Shown one piece after another: positions 1 through 8,597 of a DNA stretch of 51,991 nucleotides; within the stretch, counting starts at the first letter, position 1; every line of letters starts with the position of its first letter. The stretch comes from Streptomyces nymphaeiformis (GTDB lineage: Bacteria > Actinomycetota > Actinomycetes > Streptomycetales > Streptomycetaceae). The notes under the pieces were generated by a model. That model made no database searches, was not told the origin of the DNA, and was given only the letters and a program-made list of their open reading frames with translations. Made by a program: the position numbers and the translations under genes. Location: NCBI RefSeq assembly GCF_014203895.1, contig NZ_JACHJY010000020.1, forward strand, positions 1 to 51,991, given 5' to 3'.

Positions 1-82
1 ACGAGGTGACGGTCACGGCCACGGCGGTCGCGGCCACCAGGGCGGTGGCGACGGCGAGCTGACGACGGGTGGGCTTGGGCAT
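1..82 (-). CDS. Secreted protein, N-terminal fragment only
   Basis: Only the first 27 codons lie in the window; the gene continues past the left edge. The start is the ATG whose complement is at 80-82, with AAGGAG (complement of 91-96) about eight bases upstream. The peptide begins MPKPTRRQLAVATALVAAT: a basic n-region and then a long Ala/Val hydrophobic stretch, as in a Sec signal peptide or an N-terminal membrane anchor. Nothing of the mature protein is visible, so no function can be proposed. The roughly 180 bases between this start and the PepSY stop at 264 hold no other gene I can support. Confidence 0.6.
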   Translation of the reverse strand, partial: MPKPTRRQLAVATALVAATAVAVTVTS

Positions 83-263
83 GAATCGCACTCCTTGAGG
101 CGGCTGTGCCGGCAGGTCACCGACGCGGGCCAGACCATCAGGCGCCTGCGAAGAAAAGGTGAACAACCGGTCGAACGCACGTATCCCGAACGCGTCGAGT
201 ATCGGTCCGGCGACTGTCCGAATTGTGCGTGATTCATGCGATGGGGGCGAGGAAAGGCCGATG

Positions 264-719
264 TCAGTCCTCGTCGTGTCCTTCGGCGTCGCGGCCGCTG
301 TCGTCGCGGTCGTCGCCGGGCTTGTCCGCCGTGACCTTGCCGTCGACGGCGTTGACGGTGACCTCGTGCTCGGCGCCCTTGGCGTCGATGACCTCGACCT
401 TCCAGACGGGCTTGCCGTCCACGCCGTCCAGCTCCACGCCGGTGACCGTGCCCGCCACGGACTTCGCGGCCGTACCGGCGGCCGTGTTCAGGTCGACCTT
501 CACGGACTTGACCAGCTCGGCGTCGTGATCACCGCCGTCGCCACGGTCGTCGTCCTCCCGCTCGTGCGAGGCCGAAGCCGCCGGCGAGTCGTCGTGATCG
601 TCGTCGTCCGCGAAGGAGGCCGCGGTGGCCGCGCCGGCGCCGCCGAGGACGACGGTGGCCGCGAGCACGGCGGCGAGGGTGCGGCGGCGGCCGGTCAGGG
701 CGAGCAGGCGAGCCTTCAT
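264..719 (-). CDS. Secreted PepSY-domain protein
   Basis: This 151-residue protein has a signal peptide (about residues 1-34), an Asp/His/Glu-rich linker, a PepSY-like domain (about 65-135) and another acidic tail. The motif GKPVWKVEVIDAKG followed by EVTVNAVDGKV is the classic PepSY strand pattern. PepSY domains are known as extracytoplasmic protease-inhibitor or sensor modules. I chose the ATG at 719 because it begins the signal peptide and has AAGGGA upstream; an in-frame ATG at 779 adds 20 residues without signal character. The gene diverges from a two-component system, with repeats at 792-818 between them, so it is probably a target or partner of that system. The Asp/His-rich segments could bind divalent metal, but that is inference. 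Confidence 0.85.
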   Translation of the reverse strand: MKARLLALTGRRRTLAAVLAATVVLGGAGAATAASFADDDDHDDSPAASASHEREDDDRGDGGDHDAELVKSVKVDLNTAAGTAAKSVAGTVTGVELDGVDGKPVWKVEVIDAKGAEHEVTVNAVDGKVTADKPGDDRDDSGRDAEGHDED

Positions 720-791
720 GAGGACGATTCCCTTCGGTCGTGGGCGGCGGGACGGTGCCGTCCCGCCGCCGTCCACCATGGACGAGCGACC

Positions 792-829
792 CTGAAGCCA
801 CGCTGAAGCTTCCTGAAGATCGTTTCAGG
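792..829. promoter_or_regulatory. Three phased CTGAAG direct repeats, candidate response-regulator site
   Basis: CTGAAG occurs at 792-797, 803-808 and 813-818, spaced 11 and 10 bases apart, about one helical turn each. An inverted TTTCAGG follows at 823-829. OmpR/PhoB-family regulators typically bind tandem direct repeats with this spacing. The array lies between the divergent PepSY gene and the response-regulator gene that starts at 852, so it could autoregulate the system and control the PepSY gene. Binding is inferred. Confidence 0.6.
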
Positions 830-851
830 GACGGTCTGAGACGCTTGGGAC

Positions 852-1538
852 ATGCGCCTGCTGATCGTGGAGGACGAGAAACGCCTCGCCACCGCCCTGG
901 CCCGCGGGCTCGCGGCCGAGGGTTACGCCGTGGACCTCGCCCACGACGGCGTGAGCGGGCTGCGTCTCGCCCGGGAGCAGGGGTACGACCTGATCGTCCT
1001 GGACATCATGCTGCCCGGCCTCAACGGCTACCGCGTCTGCGGACAGCTGCGGGCGGCCGGCGACACGACGCCGATCCTGATGCTCACGGCGAAGGACGGC
1101 GAGTACGACGAGGCCGAGGGGCTCGACACCGGCGCGGACGACTATCTGACCAAGCCGTTCTCGTACGTCGTCCTCAAGGCCCGCATCCGCGCGCTGCTGC
1201 GGCGCCGCCCGCAGACCGGCCCCCAGGTGCTGCGGATCGGCGACCTGACCGTCGACCCGGCGGCCAGGCGGGTCGACCGGGGCGGCGTCGACATCGCGCT
1301 GACCACGAAGGAGTTCGCGGTCCTCGAGCACCTCGTCCGGCACGCCGGACGGGTCGTGTCCAAGGCGGACATCCTCGCCCACGTCTGGGACTTCGCCTAC
1401 GACGGCGACCCGAACATCGTCGAGGTCTACGTGAGCGCCCTGCGCCGCAAGCTCGACGTGCCCTTCGACCGGCGCTCCATCACCACGCTGCGCGGAGCCG
1501 GATACCGCCTCGAAGCCGACGGCGGCCGGGATGCGTAG
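852..1538 (+). CDS. OmpR/PhoB-family response regulator
   Basis: A 228-residue regulator of normal family length. The receiver domain (1-115) has acidic residues in VEDEK, phospho-acceptor Asp51 in LIVLDIMLPG, the LTAKD switch region and Lys in LTKPFS. The winged-helix DNA-binding domain (about 130-222) carries LTTKEFAVLEHLV and the C-terminal LRGAGYRLE wing. It acts in the cytoplasm on promoter DNA once phosphorylated by the adjacent kinase. Its last 8 bases overlap the kinase gene, which implies translational coupling. The direct repeats at 792-818 are its likely site. The signal sensed cannot be read from sequence; the divergent PepSY gene suggests an envelope stress or metal cue. Confidence 0.95.
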   Translation: MRLLIVEDEKRLATALARGLAAEGYAVDLAHDGVSGLRLAREQGYDLIVLDIMLPGLNGYRVCGQLRAAGDTTPILMLTAKDGEYDEAEGLDTGADDYLTKPFSYVVLKARIRALLRRRPQTGPQVLRIGDLTVDPAARRVDRGGVDIALTTKEFAVLEHLVRHAGRVVSKADILAHVWDFAYDGDPNIVEVYVSALRRKLDVPFDRRSITTLRGAGYRLEADGGRDA

Positions 1539-2955
1539 GCCGTTCTCCTCCGTACGGGCCAGGGCCGCGCTCGCCGCGACCCTGGTCGTCGCCGTCGCCC
1601 TGGTCGCCGCGGGGGTCGCCGTGGTCGCCGTGCTGCGCCACGACCTGGTCGACCGGGCGGGCCTGCAGTCCGAGGTCACCGCCCGCACGGTGGCGGGCGC
1701 CCAGGCCGCGCTGGGCGGCGACTTCGGCGCCCTGGACCTGCCCGGCAACGAGGAGCGGATCGTGCAGGTCGTGGGTTCCTCGGACGAGCTGCTCGCCTCG
1801 GGTGAGGACCTGCGCGGCCGCGCCCCCGTCGCGGACTTCGCGCCCGCCCCGGCGGGACCCGTGCCGTCGGACGGCGACCACGACGAACCGGACGAGCATC
1901 CCGCCCGGGGCAGGGTCGGTACGGCCGTGGACCACCGGACCCTCGACGTGCGGTACGGCGACGAGATCCACACGTACCGCTTCGCCGCCGTCGAGGGCAC
2001 GACCTACGACGGCCGCACGTACACCGTCTACGCCGGCACCTCGCTGGAGGACGGGCAGGCCACCCTCGACCAGGTCAACCGCGCCCTCCTCGTGGGCTTG
2101 CCGTTCCTGCTCGTGGTCGTCGCGGTGGTCACCTGGCTGGTCACGCGCCGGGCGCTGGGTCCGGTCGAGGGGATCCGGGCCGAGATGGCCGAGATCACCA
2201 CGAGCGGCGACCTCTCGCGCCGGGTGCCCGAGCCCGCCTCGCACGACGAGATCGCCCGGCTCGCCGCCACCACCAACGAGACCCTGGCCGCGCTGGAGAC
2301 GTCCGTGGAGCGGCAGCACCGCTTCGTCGCCGACGCCTCCCACGAACTGCGCAGCCCCATCGCCTCGCTGCGCACCCAGCTGGAGGTGGCCCGGGCGCAC
2401 TCCGAGCTCCTCGACGTCGACGAGGTGCTCCAGGACGTCGTCCGCCTCCAGCACCTGGCGGCGGACCTGCTGCTCCTCGCCCGCCTCGACGCCGGCGAGT
2501 CCCCGGTGGCAGGCCGGGTCGACCTGGCGGCCCTCGTCCACGAGGAACTCGCCGGCCGCGCCGCGACGGACGGCATCGCCCCGGCCCTCCGCATCGCCGG
2601 CGGACCGCTCGAAGTGAACGGCAGCCACGGCCAGTTGGCCCGGGTCCTGGGCAACCTGCTCGACAACGCCCAGCGCCACGCCACCTCCACGATCGGCGTC
2701 GACCTGCACGCGGACGGAGCCGACCTGGTTCTGGCCGTCACCGACGACGGCCCCGGCATCCCCGAGGCCGACCGCGAGCGCGTCTTCGAACGCTTCGTCC
2801 GCCTCGACGAGGGCCGCACCCGCGACGAGGGCGGCGCCGGCCTCGGCCTGGCGATCGCGCGCGACGTGATCCGGCGACACGGGGGAACCCTGACGGTGAG
2901 CCGGGCCCCGGGCGGCGGCGCCGCCTTCGAGGCCCGGCTGCCGCGAGCGAGGTGA
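1531..2955 (+). CDS. Membrane sensor histidine kinase
   Basis: A 474-residue HisKA/HATPase_c kinase, partner of the preceding regulator (8-base overlap). Membrane helices lie near residues 13-35 and 186-208, enclosing a roughly 150-residue extracytoplasmic sensor with an acidic His/Asp patch (DGDHDEPDEH). A HAMP linker follows. The phospho-accepting His271 sits in ASHELRSPIASL, the N box has Asn379 in NLLDNAQRH, the G1 box is DDGPGIP from 405, and GAGLGLAI forms the G2 box. All catalytic boxes are intact. The acidic sensor loop and the acidic PepSY product nearby make a metal or cationic-compound signal possible, but this is inference. Confidence 0.95.
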   Translation: MRRPFSSVRARAALAATLVVAVALVAAGVAVVAVLRHDLVDRAGLQSEVTARTVAGAQAALGGDFGALDLPGNEERIVQVVGSSDELLASGEDLRGRAPVADFAPAPAGPVPSDGDHDEPDEHPARGRVGTAVDHRTLDVRYGDEIHTYRFAAVEGTTYDGRTYTVYAGTSLEDGQATLDQVNRALLVGLPFLLVVVAVVTWLVTRRALGPVEGIRAEMAEITTSGDLSRRVPEPASHDEIARLAATTNETLAALETSVERQHRFVADASHELRSPIASLRTQLEVARAHSELLDVDEVLQDVVRLQHLAADLLLLARLDAGESPVAGRVDLAALVHEELAGRAATDGIAPALRIAGGPLEVNGSHGQLARVLGNLLDNAQRHATSTIGVDLHADGADLVLAVTDDGPGIPEADRERVFERFVRLDEGRTRDEGGAGLGLAIARDVIRRHGGTLTVSRAPGGGAAFEARLPRAR

Positions 2956-3093
2956 CGGACACCAGCTCATGACGGCAACGGGCGCCCCATGCGCCCTGCC
3001 CGGCGCCTCGCGCCCCTGGCCACGTCGGCCTCGCGGCGTATGACCGGGTGCAGCGGGGAAGCCTGGGAGTCGATGCGTACGGGAGGGGGCCCT

Positions 3094-4530
3094 GTGGTGG
3101 ACGTCGACGTCGTGGTCGTGGGTGCGGGAGTGCTGGGCGGGTCGATCGCGTACGCCCTGGCGCGTGCCGAGCCGGGGCTGCGGATCGTCCTGTCGGGGCG
3201 GCGCGGCCCCGGTGCCTCGCAGGCGGCCGGCGCGATGCTCGGCGTGCTGGGCGAGGTGACGGCGGCCGGGGTGCGGACCCGGCACGGCGAACTGCGTCTG
3301 GGCATGGCCGTGGAGGCCGCCGCACGGTGGCCGGCCTGGCGCCGGGCCGTACGGGAGGGGGCGGGCGCGGCGGCGCCTGCCGACGGGTACGGCACGGGGA
3401 CGTACATCCTGCTCAACGCGGCCTCCGGGCCGCTCGACGAGGCCGCGTTCGAAGCCGTTCGTGCGGCCGGTGCCCGCCATGGACTGCCCGTCGAGGACAG
3501 CGCCGTCGCGGACGTCCCCGCCTACCGGCCGCTGGACAACGACCGGGCGCTGCGGGCCCTCTTCCTGCCGCAGGAGCGGTTCCTCGACGCACGCCGCTGG
3601 CTGCGGACGCTGGACACGGCGCTCCGGGCGTCGCCGAACGTGCACCGTGTCGGGGCCGGCCGGCTGAGCCCCCACGGCGCCGGGTACGAACTCGCCACCC
3701 GAAAGGGCACGTTCAGGGCCGGCCGGGTCGTCGTGGCGGCGGGCGCGTGGTCCGGCGCGCTCCTGGACGGGCTCGACCCCGAGCTGCCCGTCCTGCCGGT
3801 GGTCCCGGCCGAAGGCAGCGCCGTCACCCTCCGCCCCACGGGCCCGGTGCCGCCGGTGGTGTTGCGCACCCCCAACCGCGCGTACGCGTGCGGGCTCCAC
3901 GCCGTCCCGCAGGCCGACGGCTCGTGGTACCTCGGTGCCTCCACCGCACCGGCCCTGCACCCCGGCGACGCTCCCACCGCCGGCGCCCTCCGCTTCCTCC
4001 TCGACGCCGGTCTCGGCCAGCTCCACCACGGCCTGACGAGCGCGAGGGTCGACCGCGTCCACCACGGCAACCGCCCCGTGGGACTCGACGGACACCCCCT
4101 CCTCGGGAACGCCGGACGCCCCGGCCTGTGGGTGGCCACCGGCACCCACCGCGACGGCCTGCACGCCTCCCCGCTGATCGCCCAGGAACTCGCCGCCGAG
4201 GTCCTGGGCGCCGCCCCGAGCCCCTGGTTGGCCCCCTGGCGACCGGACCGGCAGCCGATCGCCGACCGGACGACCGCCGACGCCGTCGAGGAGGCGGCGG
4301 CCCACCACGCGGCCCTCGCCGCCGAGTCCCGTATGCGCCCGCCCCTGACCGGCGACTGGCCCGGCCTGCTCACCGACGCCTACCGGCACCTCATGGAGCA
4401 GACGTACGCGCACATGCCCGACGGCTACGTCCTGCCCCCGGAGCTCGCGCCCCTCGGCTACGAGCACGGCCCCGCACTCGCGAAACTCGCCCAGGCCCAC
4501 CTCGACCGACTGGCGAACCGACGTTCCTAG
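3094..4530 (+). CDS. FAD-dependent oxidoreductase, glycine-oxidase/ThiO-like
   Basis: A DAO-family flavoenzyme. VDVVVVGAGVLGGSIAYALA at the N-terminus is a dinucleotide-binding GxGxxG motif. GRVVVAAGAWSG is the second FAD-contact segment, and GLWVATGTHRDG near the C-terminus is the final flavin-binding loop. Relatives oxidise glycine or other small amines, and ThiO supplies the glycine imine for thiazole synthesis; no thi genes are nearby, so the substrate is open. I prefer GTG 3094 (479 codons including the stop), seven bases after GGAGG at 3082-3086 and placing the FAD motif at the N-terminus. ATG 3073 or 2989 are alternatives. The C-terminal 120 residues extend beyond the usual family length. 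Confidence 0.85.
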   Translation: MVDVDVVVVGAGVLGGSIAYALARAEPGLRIVLSGRRGPGASQAAGAMLGVLGEVTAAGVRTRHGELRLGMAVEAAARWPAWRRAVREGAGAAAPADGYGTGTYILLNAASGPLDEAAFEAVRAAGARHGLPVEDSAVADVPAYRPLDNDRALRALFLPQERFLDARRWLRTLDTALRASPNVHRVGAGRLSPHGAGYELATRKGTFRAGRVVVAAGAWSGALLDGLDPELPVLPVVPAEGSAVTLRPTGPVPPVVLRTPNRAYACGLHAVPQADGSWYLGASTAPALHPGDAPTAGALRFLLDAGLGQLHHGLTSARVDRVHHGNRPVGLDGHPLLGNAGRPGLWVATGTHRDGLHASPLIAQELAAEVLGAAPSPWLAPWRPDRQPIADRTTADAVEEAAAHHAALAAESRMRPPLTGDWPGLLTDAYRHLMEQTYAHMPDGYVLPPELAPLGYEHGPALAKLAQAHLDRLANRRS

Positions 4531-4640
4531 ACCCGCCGTAGCCCACGCGCGGGTGCCTGTCAGTCCGCAATCTTCCGGGGTCCCCCGGCGCGGCGCCGTT
4601 GCTACGTTCCCGAGCGTCGTCCCGCTTCGACCCGGAGGTC

Positions 4641-5633
4641 ATGTTGAGCGCGAAGAACCCCACCCGTCGGAACGTCCTCAAGGCAGCCGGAGGCCTCTCG
4701 GCCGCGATCGCCGTGGGCGGTGGAGGCGTCCTGGCCTCGGCGGCGCCCGCCGCCGCCGTCGGGGACGGCTTCGGGCTGCGGATCGTGGACCGCAACGAGG
4801 CCGACCCGCGCATGTGGTACTACCGCTTCCAGACCGGCGCCATCGGCTGGAACCCCGGCGTCAACGTGCTCCTGCCCGACGACTACCACTGGAGCGGACG
4901 CACCTACCCCGTGCTCTACCTCTTCCACGGCGGCGGCAACGACCAGGACTTCATCACCTTCGACCGCGAGGGCGTCCGCGACTGGACCGCGGGCCGGCCG
5001 ATCATCGTCGTCATGCCCGACGGCGGGCACGCGGGCTGGTACTCCAACCCGGTGAGCTCCAACGTCGGCCCGCGGAACTGGGAGCAGTTCCACATCTCCC
5101 AGCTGATCCCGTGGATCGACGCGAACTTCCGTACGTTCGCGGAGTACGACGGCCGTGCCGTGTCCGGCTTCTCCATGGGCGGCTTCGGCGCGCTGAAGTA
5201 CGCCGCCAAGTACTACGGCCACTTCGCCTCGGTGAGCGCCCACTCCGGTCCGGCCAGCCTGCGCCGGGACAACGGCCTCGTGGGCCACTGGGCCAACGCG
5301 AGCTCCGCGGCGCTCGACCTGAACGGCGGCACCATCTACGGCGTGCCGTTCTGGGACGAGGCCCGGGTCAGCGCGGACAACCCGGTGCAGCGGATCGAGA
5401 GCTACCGCAACAAGCGGGTCTTCCTCGTCGCCGGCACCAGCCCCGACCCCATCAACTGGTTCGACACGGCCAACGAGACCCAGGTCCTCGCCGGGCAGCG
5501 GGAGTTCCGCTCGCTCCTCGGCAACGCGGGGATCCCGCACGAGTGGTACGAGCTGCCCGGCGGCCACTTCATCCGCCACGACATGATGCAGCGCGACATC
5601 GACGGCGTCATCGACCGGCTCCGCAAGGCGTGA
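4641..5633 (+). CDS. Secreted alpha/beta-hydrolase esterase (esterase D / antigen 85 type)
   Basis: The N-terminus contains RRNVLKAAGGLSAAIAVGGG, a twin-arginine-like signal ending near SAAPAAA. The mature domain matches the putative-esterase family (PF00756) fold: YPVLYLFHGGG oxyanion loop, nucleophile Ser178 in GFSMGG, and a late His in PGGHFIRHD. Family members hydrolyse acyl or aryl esters, or transfer mycoloyl groups in mycobacteria; here a secreted esterase is the safe call. GGAGG at 4634-4638 is only two bases from ATG 4641 but five from TTG 4644, so the TTG may be the real start. The next gene begins four bases after the stop, which suggests co-transcription with the M23 peptidase. 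Confidence 0.9.
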   Translation: MLSAKNPTRRNVLKAAGGLSAAIAVGGGGVLASAAPAAAVGDGFGLRIVDRNEADPRMWYYRFQTGAIGWNPGVNVLLPDDYHWSGRTYPVLYLFHGGGNDQDFITFDREGVRDWTAGRPIIVVMPDGGHAGWYSNPVSSNVGPRNWEQFHISQLIPWIDANFRTFAEYDGRAVSGFSMGGFGALKYAAKYYGHFASVSAHSGPASLRRDNGLVGHWANASSAALDLNGGTIYGVPFWDEARVSADNPVQRIESYRNKRVFLVAGTSPDPINWFDTANETQVLAGQREFRSLLGNAGIPHEWYELPGGHFIRHDMMQRDIDGVIDRLRKA

Positions 5634-5637
5634 GCGG

Positions 5638-7149
5638 ATGCGTCCCCGACCTTCCCGACGCGCGCTGCGTCGGTTCCTCGCGGCGGCGGTCGCCCTGCTG
5701 CCGGCGCTGGTCGCCACGACCCCGGCCGCGGCCGGGACCGCCGGCTCCGCCTCGGCGTGCCCGGCCGCCGGTTTCGTGAGCCAGCCGTTCCACCCGGGCC
5801 ACAACGGCGTCGACATCGCCAACGACGTCGGCACGCCGATCTACGCGGTGGGCGACGGCGTGGTGACCATCTCCGGCTACACCGGTGACTACGGCCAGTG
5901 GATCCGCATCCAGCACCCGGACGGCAAGACCTCCGAGTACGGGCACATGTACCAGCGGGACGTCGAGGTCGGCGACCATGTCGTCGCCGGCCAGCGGATC
6001 GCCCTCATGGGAGCCGAGGGCAACGCGGACGGTCCCCACCTCCACCTGCGGATCTGGGGGGACCTGTCGTACTCGTACGGCATCGACCCCGAGGTCTACC
6101 TCGCGGAGGGCGGCGTGGTGCTGCCCTGCATCCCGGGCAGCGGTCCGCGCCCCAGGCCGCTCGTGTACCCGGCGGAGTCCGGCCGGGTGGTGTCGGCGCG
6201 GTCGGCGGACGGGCGGCTCGAGGTCTTCGCCGCCGGCGCGGACGGCGTCCACCACGCCTGGCAGCGGGAGGCGAACCGCGACTGGTCGGAGTGGGAACGC
6301 CTCGGCGGGCCCGTGAACGCCCAGCTGGCGATCGCTCCGAACGAGGACGGCCGCCTGGAGATGTTCGCCGTCGACGGGACCGTCTTCCGGCACCGCTACC
6401 AGCTCGCCCCGTCGGGTGCCTGGTCCGACTGGGAGGACTTCGGCGGCGGCGGTCGCGACATCGCGGCCGGCGTGAACGCCGACGGCCGCATCGAGGTCTT
6501 CGCCTCGGGCCCGGTCGGCGTGTTCCACCGCTACCAGCTGACGCCGAACGGCGGCTGGTCGGCGTGGGAACCGACCGGCGGCGGGCCCGCCGACAGCCGC
6601 ATCGAGATGGAGAAGTCGCCCGACGGGCGCCTCGAGGTCTTCGCGCTCAACGGCAGCACGTTCCAGCACCAGTACCAGACGGACCCCAACGGCGGCTGGT
6701 CCGCGTGGGGCGACTTCGGCGGCGGCGGTCACGACCTCACGGTCGACCACAACGCCGACGGCCGCATCGAGGTCTTCGCCTCCGGCCCGGTCGGGGTCTT
6801 CCACAAGTACCAGACGGGTCCGAGCGGTTGGTCGGGGTGGGAGGGCACCGGCGGCCCCGCGGACTCCCAGCTCAGCAGTGAGCGCACGGCCGACGGGCGC
6901 GTCGAGGTCTTCGCCATGAACGGCGACACGGCCGTGCACGCCTGGCAGAACGGGGTGAACGCGCCCTACCACGCCTGGGAGACCTTCGGCGGGGGCGGCA
7001 CCGAGGTCACCGCGACCTCGAACGCCGACGGCCGGATCGAGGTATTCGGCACCAACCCCACCGGCACGTTCCACATCTGGCAGACCGGCTTCTCGGCCTG
7101 GTCGCCGTGGGGCTGGGTGAACAGCACCGCGGGCCCCGGCCTCAACTGA
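5638..7149 (+). CDS. Secreted M23 endopeptidase with C-terminal seven-bladed propeller
   Basis: A 503-residue exported protein. A signal peptide (1-33) is followed by an M23/LytM domain (about 40-165). Zinc ligands are visible: His55 and Asp59 in HNGVDIA, and His134/His136 in GPHLHLRI. M23 enzymes cut peptide cross-links in peptidoglycan. Residues about 180-500 hold seven repeats of the pattern DGRxEVFA...GG.W..WE..GG, the count expected for a PLL-type lectin-like seven-bladed beta-propeller. These usually bind glycans, so the domain probably anchors the enzyme to a wall polymer. The same propeller occurs on the lysozyme-like protein at 10045-11700. The gene follows the esterase by four bases. 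Confidence 0.93.
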   Translation: MRPRPSRRALRRFLAAAVALLPALVATTPAAAGTAGSASACPAAGFVSQPFHPGHNGVDIANDVGTPIYAVGDGVVTISGYTGDYGQWIRIQHPDGKTSEYGHMYQRDVEVGDHVVAGQRIALMGAEGNADGPHLHLRIWGDLSYSYGIDPEVYLAEGGVVLPCIPGSGPRPRPLVYPAESGRVVSARSADGRLEVFAAGADGVHHAWQREANRDWSEWERLGGPVNAQLAIAPNEDGRLEMFAVDGTVFRHRYQLAPSGAWSDWEDFGGGGRDIAAGVNADGRIEVFASGPVGVFHRYQLTPNGGWSAWEPTGGGPADSRIEMEKSPDGRLEVFALNGSTFQHQYQTDPNGGWSAWGDFGGGGHDLTVDHNADGRIEVFASGPVGVFHKYQTGPSGWSGWEGTGGPADSQLSSERTADGRVEVFAMNGDTAVHAWQNGVNAPYHAWETFGGGGTEVTATSNADGRIEVFGTNPTGTFHIWQTGFSAWSPWGWVNSTAGPGLN

Positions 7150-7267
7150 CCCCCACCGACCGGCCCCGAGGCCCGATCCCCACCAGCCAGGCCCCAAGGT
7201 CCGGTCCCCCGACCGCCGCCACCCGTCCGCCCCCGCGGCCGGCCGAGCCCTCACGGCGCGGCCGGCC

Positions 7268-7375
7268 GCGGGGTTCCCCGTGTTCTCGCCCGCCCCGGGC
7301 GGTGTCGACCTGCACCACCGGACGCAGCGGTCGGACGGCGGTTGGGACGACTGGGAGGAGTTCGGCGGCCCGGCG
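7268..7375 (+). pseudogene. Orphan propeller-blade remnant
   Basis: One reading frame here translates as GFPVFSPAPGG, then VDLHHRTQRSDGGWDDWEEF and GGPA. This lines up with single blades of the neighbouring propellers (RLEVFAAGADGVHHAWQ...WSEWERLGGP). It has no start codon with a ribosome site, no signal peptide and no second blade. I read it as the leftover of a third propeller gene or of a longer M23 gene. The rest of the 7150-7787 gap holds no gene I can support, only low-scoring short frames and the upstream region of the FHA gene. Confidence 0.6.
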
Positions 7376-7787
7376 GGTGGCGGCCGTGGACGGCCTTCGG
7401 CGACCGTCCGGTCGCGCCCCTCGCGTCCGGCAGCCCCGTACTCTGAGTGCGGGCCGCGCTGCGCTCCGTACAGATTGCGCCAAGTAGGGGGAGACAAGCG
7501 GACGTCCGGCCGCCTGACGAACCTCCCGGATCGCCCCTTACTCCCCCTCCGGGCACCGTGACCTACCCCACCTTGCGCACGGCGTCCACTCTCCGATCTC
7601 AAGGTCCCTCACACCTCTGGGCTGTGATGTCGCGGCGATCACGAGACCTCGAGGATTGACCGAGGGGGTCGACGGCCGGCTCGGTCGGTCCGGGCCGAAG
7701 TGGCCGAAGCACGCCGGTGAACTCTCCTGACTGGTGAGTATCGTTCCGCTCGTCCGACAACCGCTGACGGGACGAAGAGGGGGAGCG

Positions 7788-8597
7788 GTGAGCGGCGTAG
7801 TCGTCCATCTGCCGCGGGGAAGCGGTGGCGCAGACGGCGGCGAACCGGGCGGGGACGCGGTCACGTTGCGGCTCGGGCCCGGCCAGGTCGCCCGCTTCGG
7901 ACGGGGATCCGCGACGACCCCGGTCGAGCTCCGCCTCGCCGACGCGGCGATCTCCCGGCTCGCCGGGGAGATCCGCGCGACCGACGACCACTGGCAGCTG
8001 ACGAACCACAGCACCACCCACAGCTACCTGGTGGAGAACCCCGAGGGGGCGGGCGAGTACCTGAGGGTCTCGCCGCGGCGCGTCGGGGCGCCCGTCCCGT
8101 TCGAGTTCTCCCGCGTGGTGCTGCCCACCCGCGGCGAACTCGCGGTCTCCTTCCAGGTGTTCGCGCCCGACCACGTCTATCTGGACCCGGACGCGATGGG
8201 CGCGCCCTGGGGCAGCCGTACGGTCACCGCGTACTCCCTGGACGAGTCGGCCACGTACTTCCTCGTGCTCGTCGCGCTCTGCGAGCCCCGGCTGCGCGAC
8301 CAGTCCCGCGTGGCGGTCCCCACCACGCCGCAGATCGTCGAGCGGCTCAGGGGGCACGTCACCGGCGGCACGCTGACCGCGCGGGCGATCAGCTCGCACA
8401 TCGACTACCTCGCCGAGGAGAAGCTGCGCATCGGAGTCCTCGACGCCCTGGAGCCGGGCAAGGGCGACCGCCGCAACGGCAAGCGGGAGGAGATCGTCGG
8501 GCTCGCGCTGCGGTTCGGTCTGGTGCGGGAGGAGCACCTCGGGCTGCTGCCGTCCCTGGCGGGGGGCGGCGGGCGGGAGCGGCAGAGGCCGCGATGA
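7788..8597 (+). CDS. FHA-domain protein with helical C-terminal region
   Basis: A 269-residue cytoplasmic protein. The FHA domain lies in about residues 20-115: RFGRGS, then AAISRLAGEI and HWQLTNHSTTHSYLV supply the Gly-Arg, Ser-Arg and Asn positions that bind phosphothreonine. The C-terminal half (about 145-245), containing PTTPQIVERL and LTARAISSHIDYLAEE, looks like a winged-helix module, though I cannot assign a family. The start GTG 7788 has GGGGGAG at 7779-7784; an upstream frame adds 18 residues without a site. The stop overlaps the kinase start (ATGA), so the pair is translationally coupled. The FHA protein is therefore probably a substrate or reader of that kinase. Confidence 0.85.
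   Translation: MSGVVVHLPRGSGGADGGEPGGDAVTLRLGPGQVARFGRGSATTPVELRLADAAISRLAGEIRATDDHWQLTNHSTTHSYLVENPEGAGEYLRVSPRRVGAPVPFEFSRVVLPTRGELAVSFQVFAPDHVYLDPDAMGAPWGSRTVTAYSLDESATYFLVLVALCEPRLRDQSRVAVPTTPQIVERLRGHVTGGTLTARAISSHIDYLAEEKLRIGVLDALEPGKGDRRNGKREEIVGLALRFGLVREEHLGLLPSLAGGGGRERQRPR

Noticed and set aside
1480..4500. Roughly 1000-codon minus-strand frame across the kinase and oxidoreductase genes
   Set aside because: Shadow of two well-supported plus-strand genes; low-complexity Gly/Arg/Ala composition and no family motif.
7447..7659. 70-codon plus-strand frame in the gap before the FHA gene
   Set aside because: No ribosome site at a usable start, Pro/Ser/Arg-rich, and no domain; the gap is better read as remnant plus regulatory DNA.
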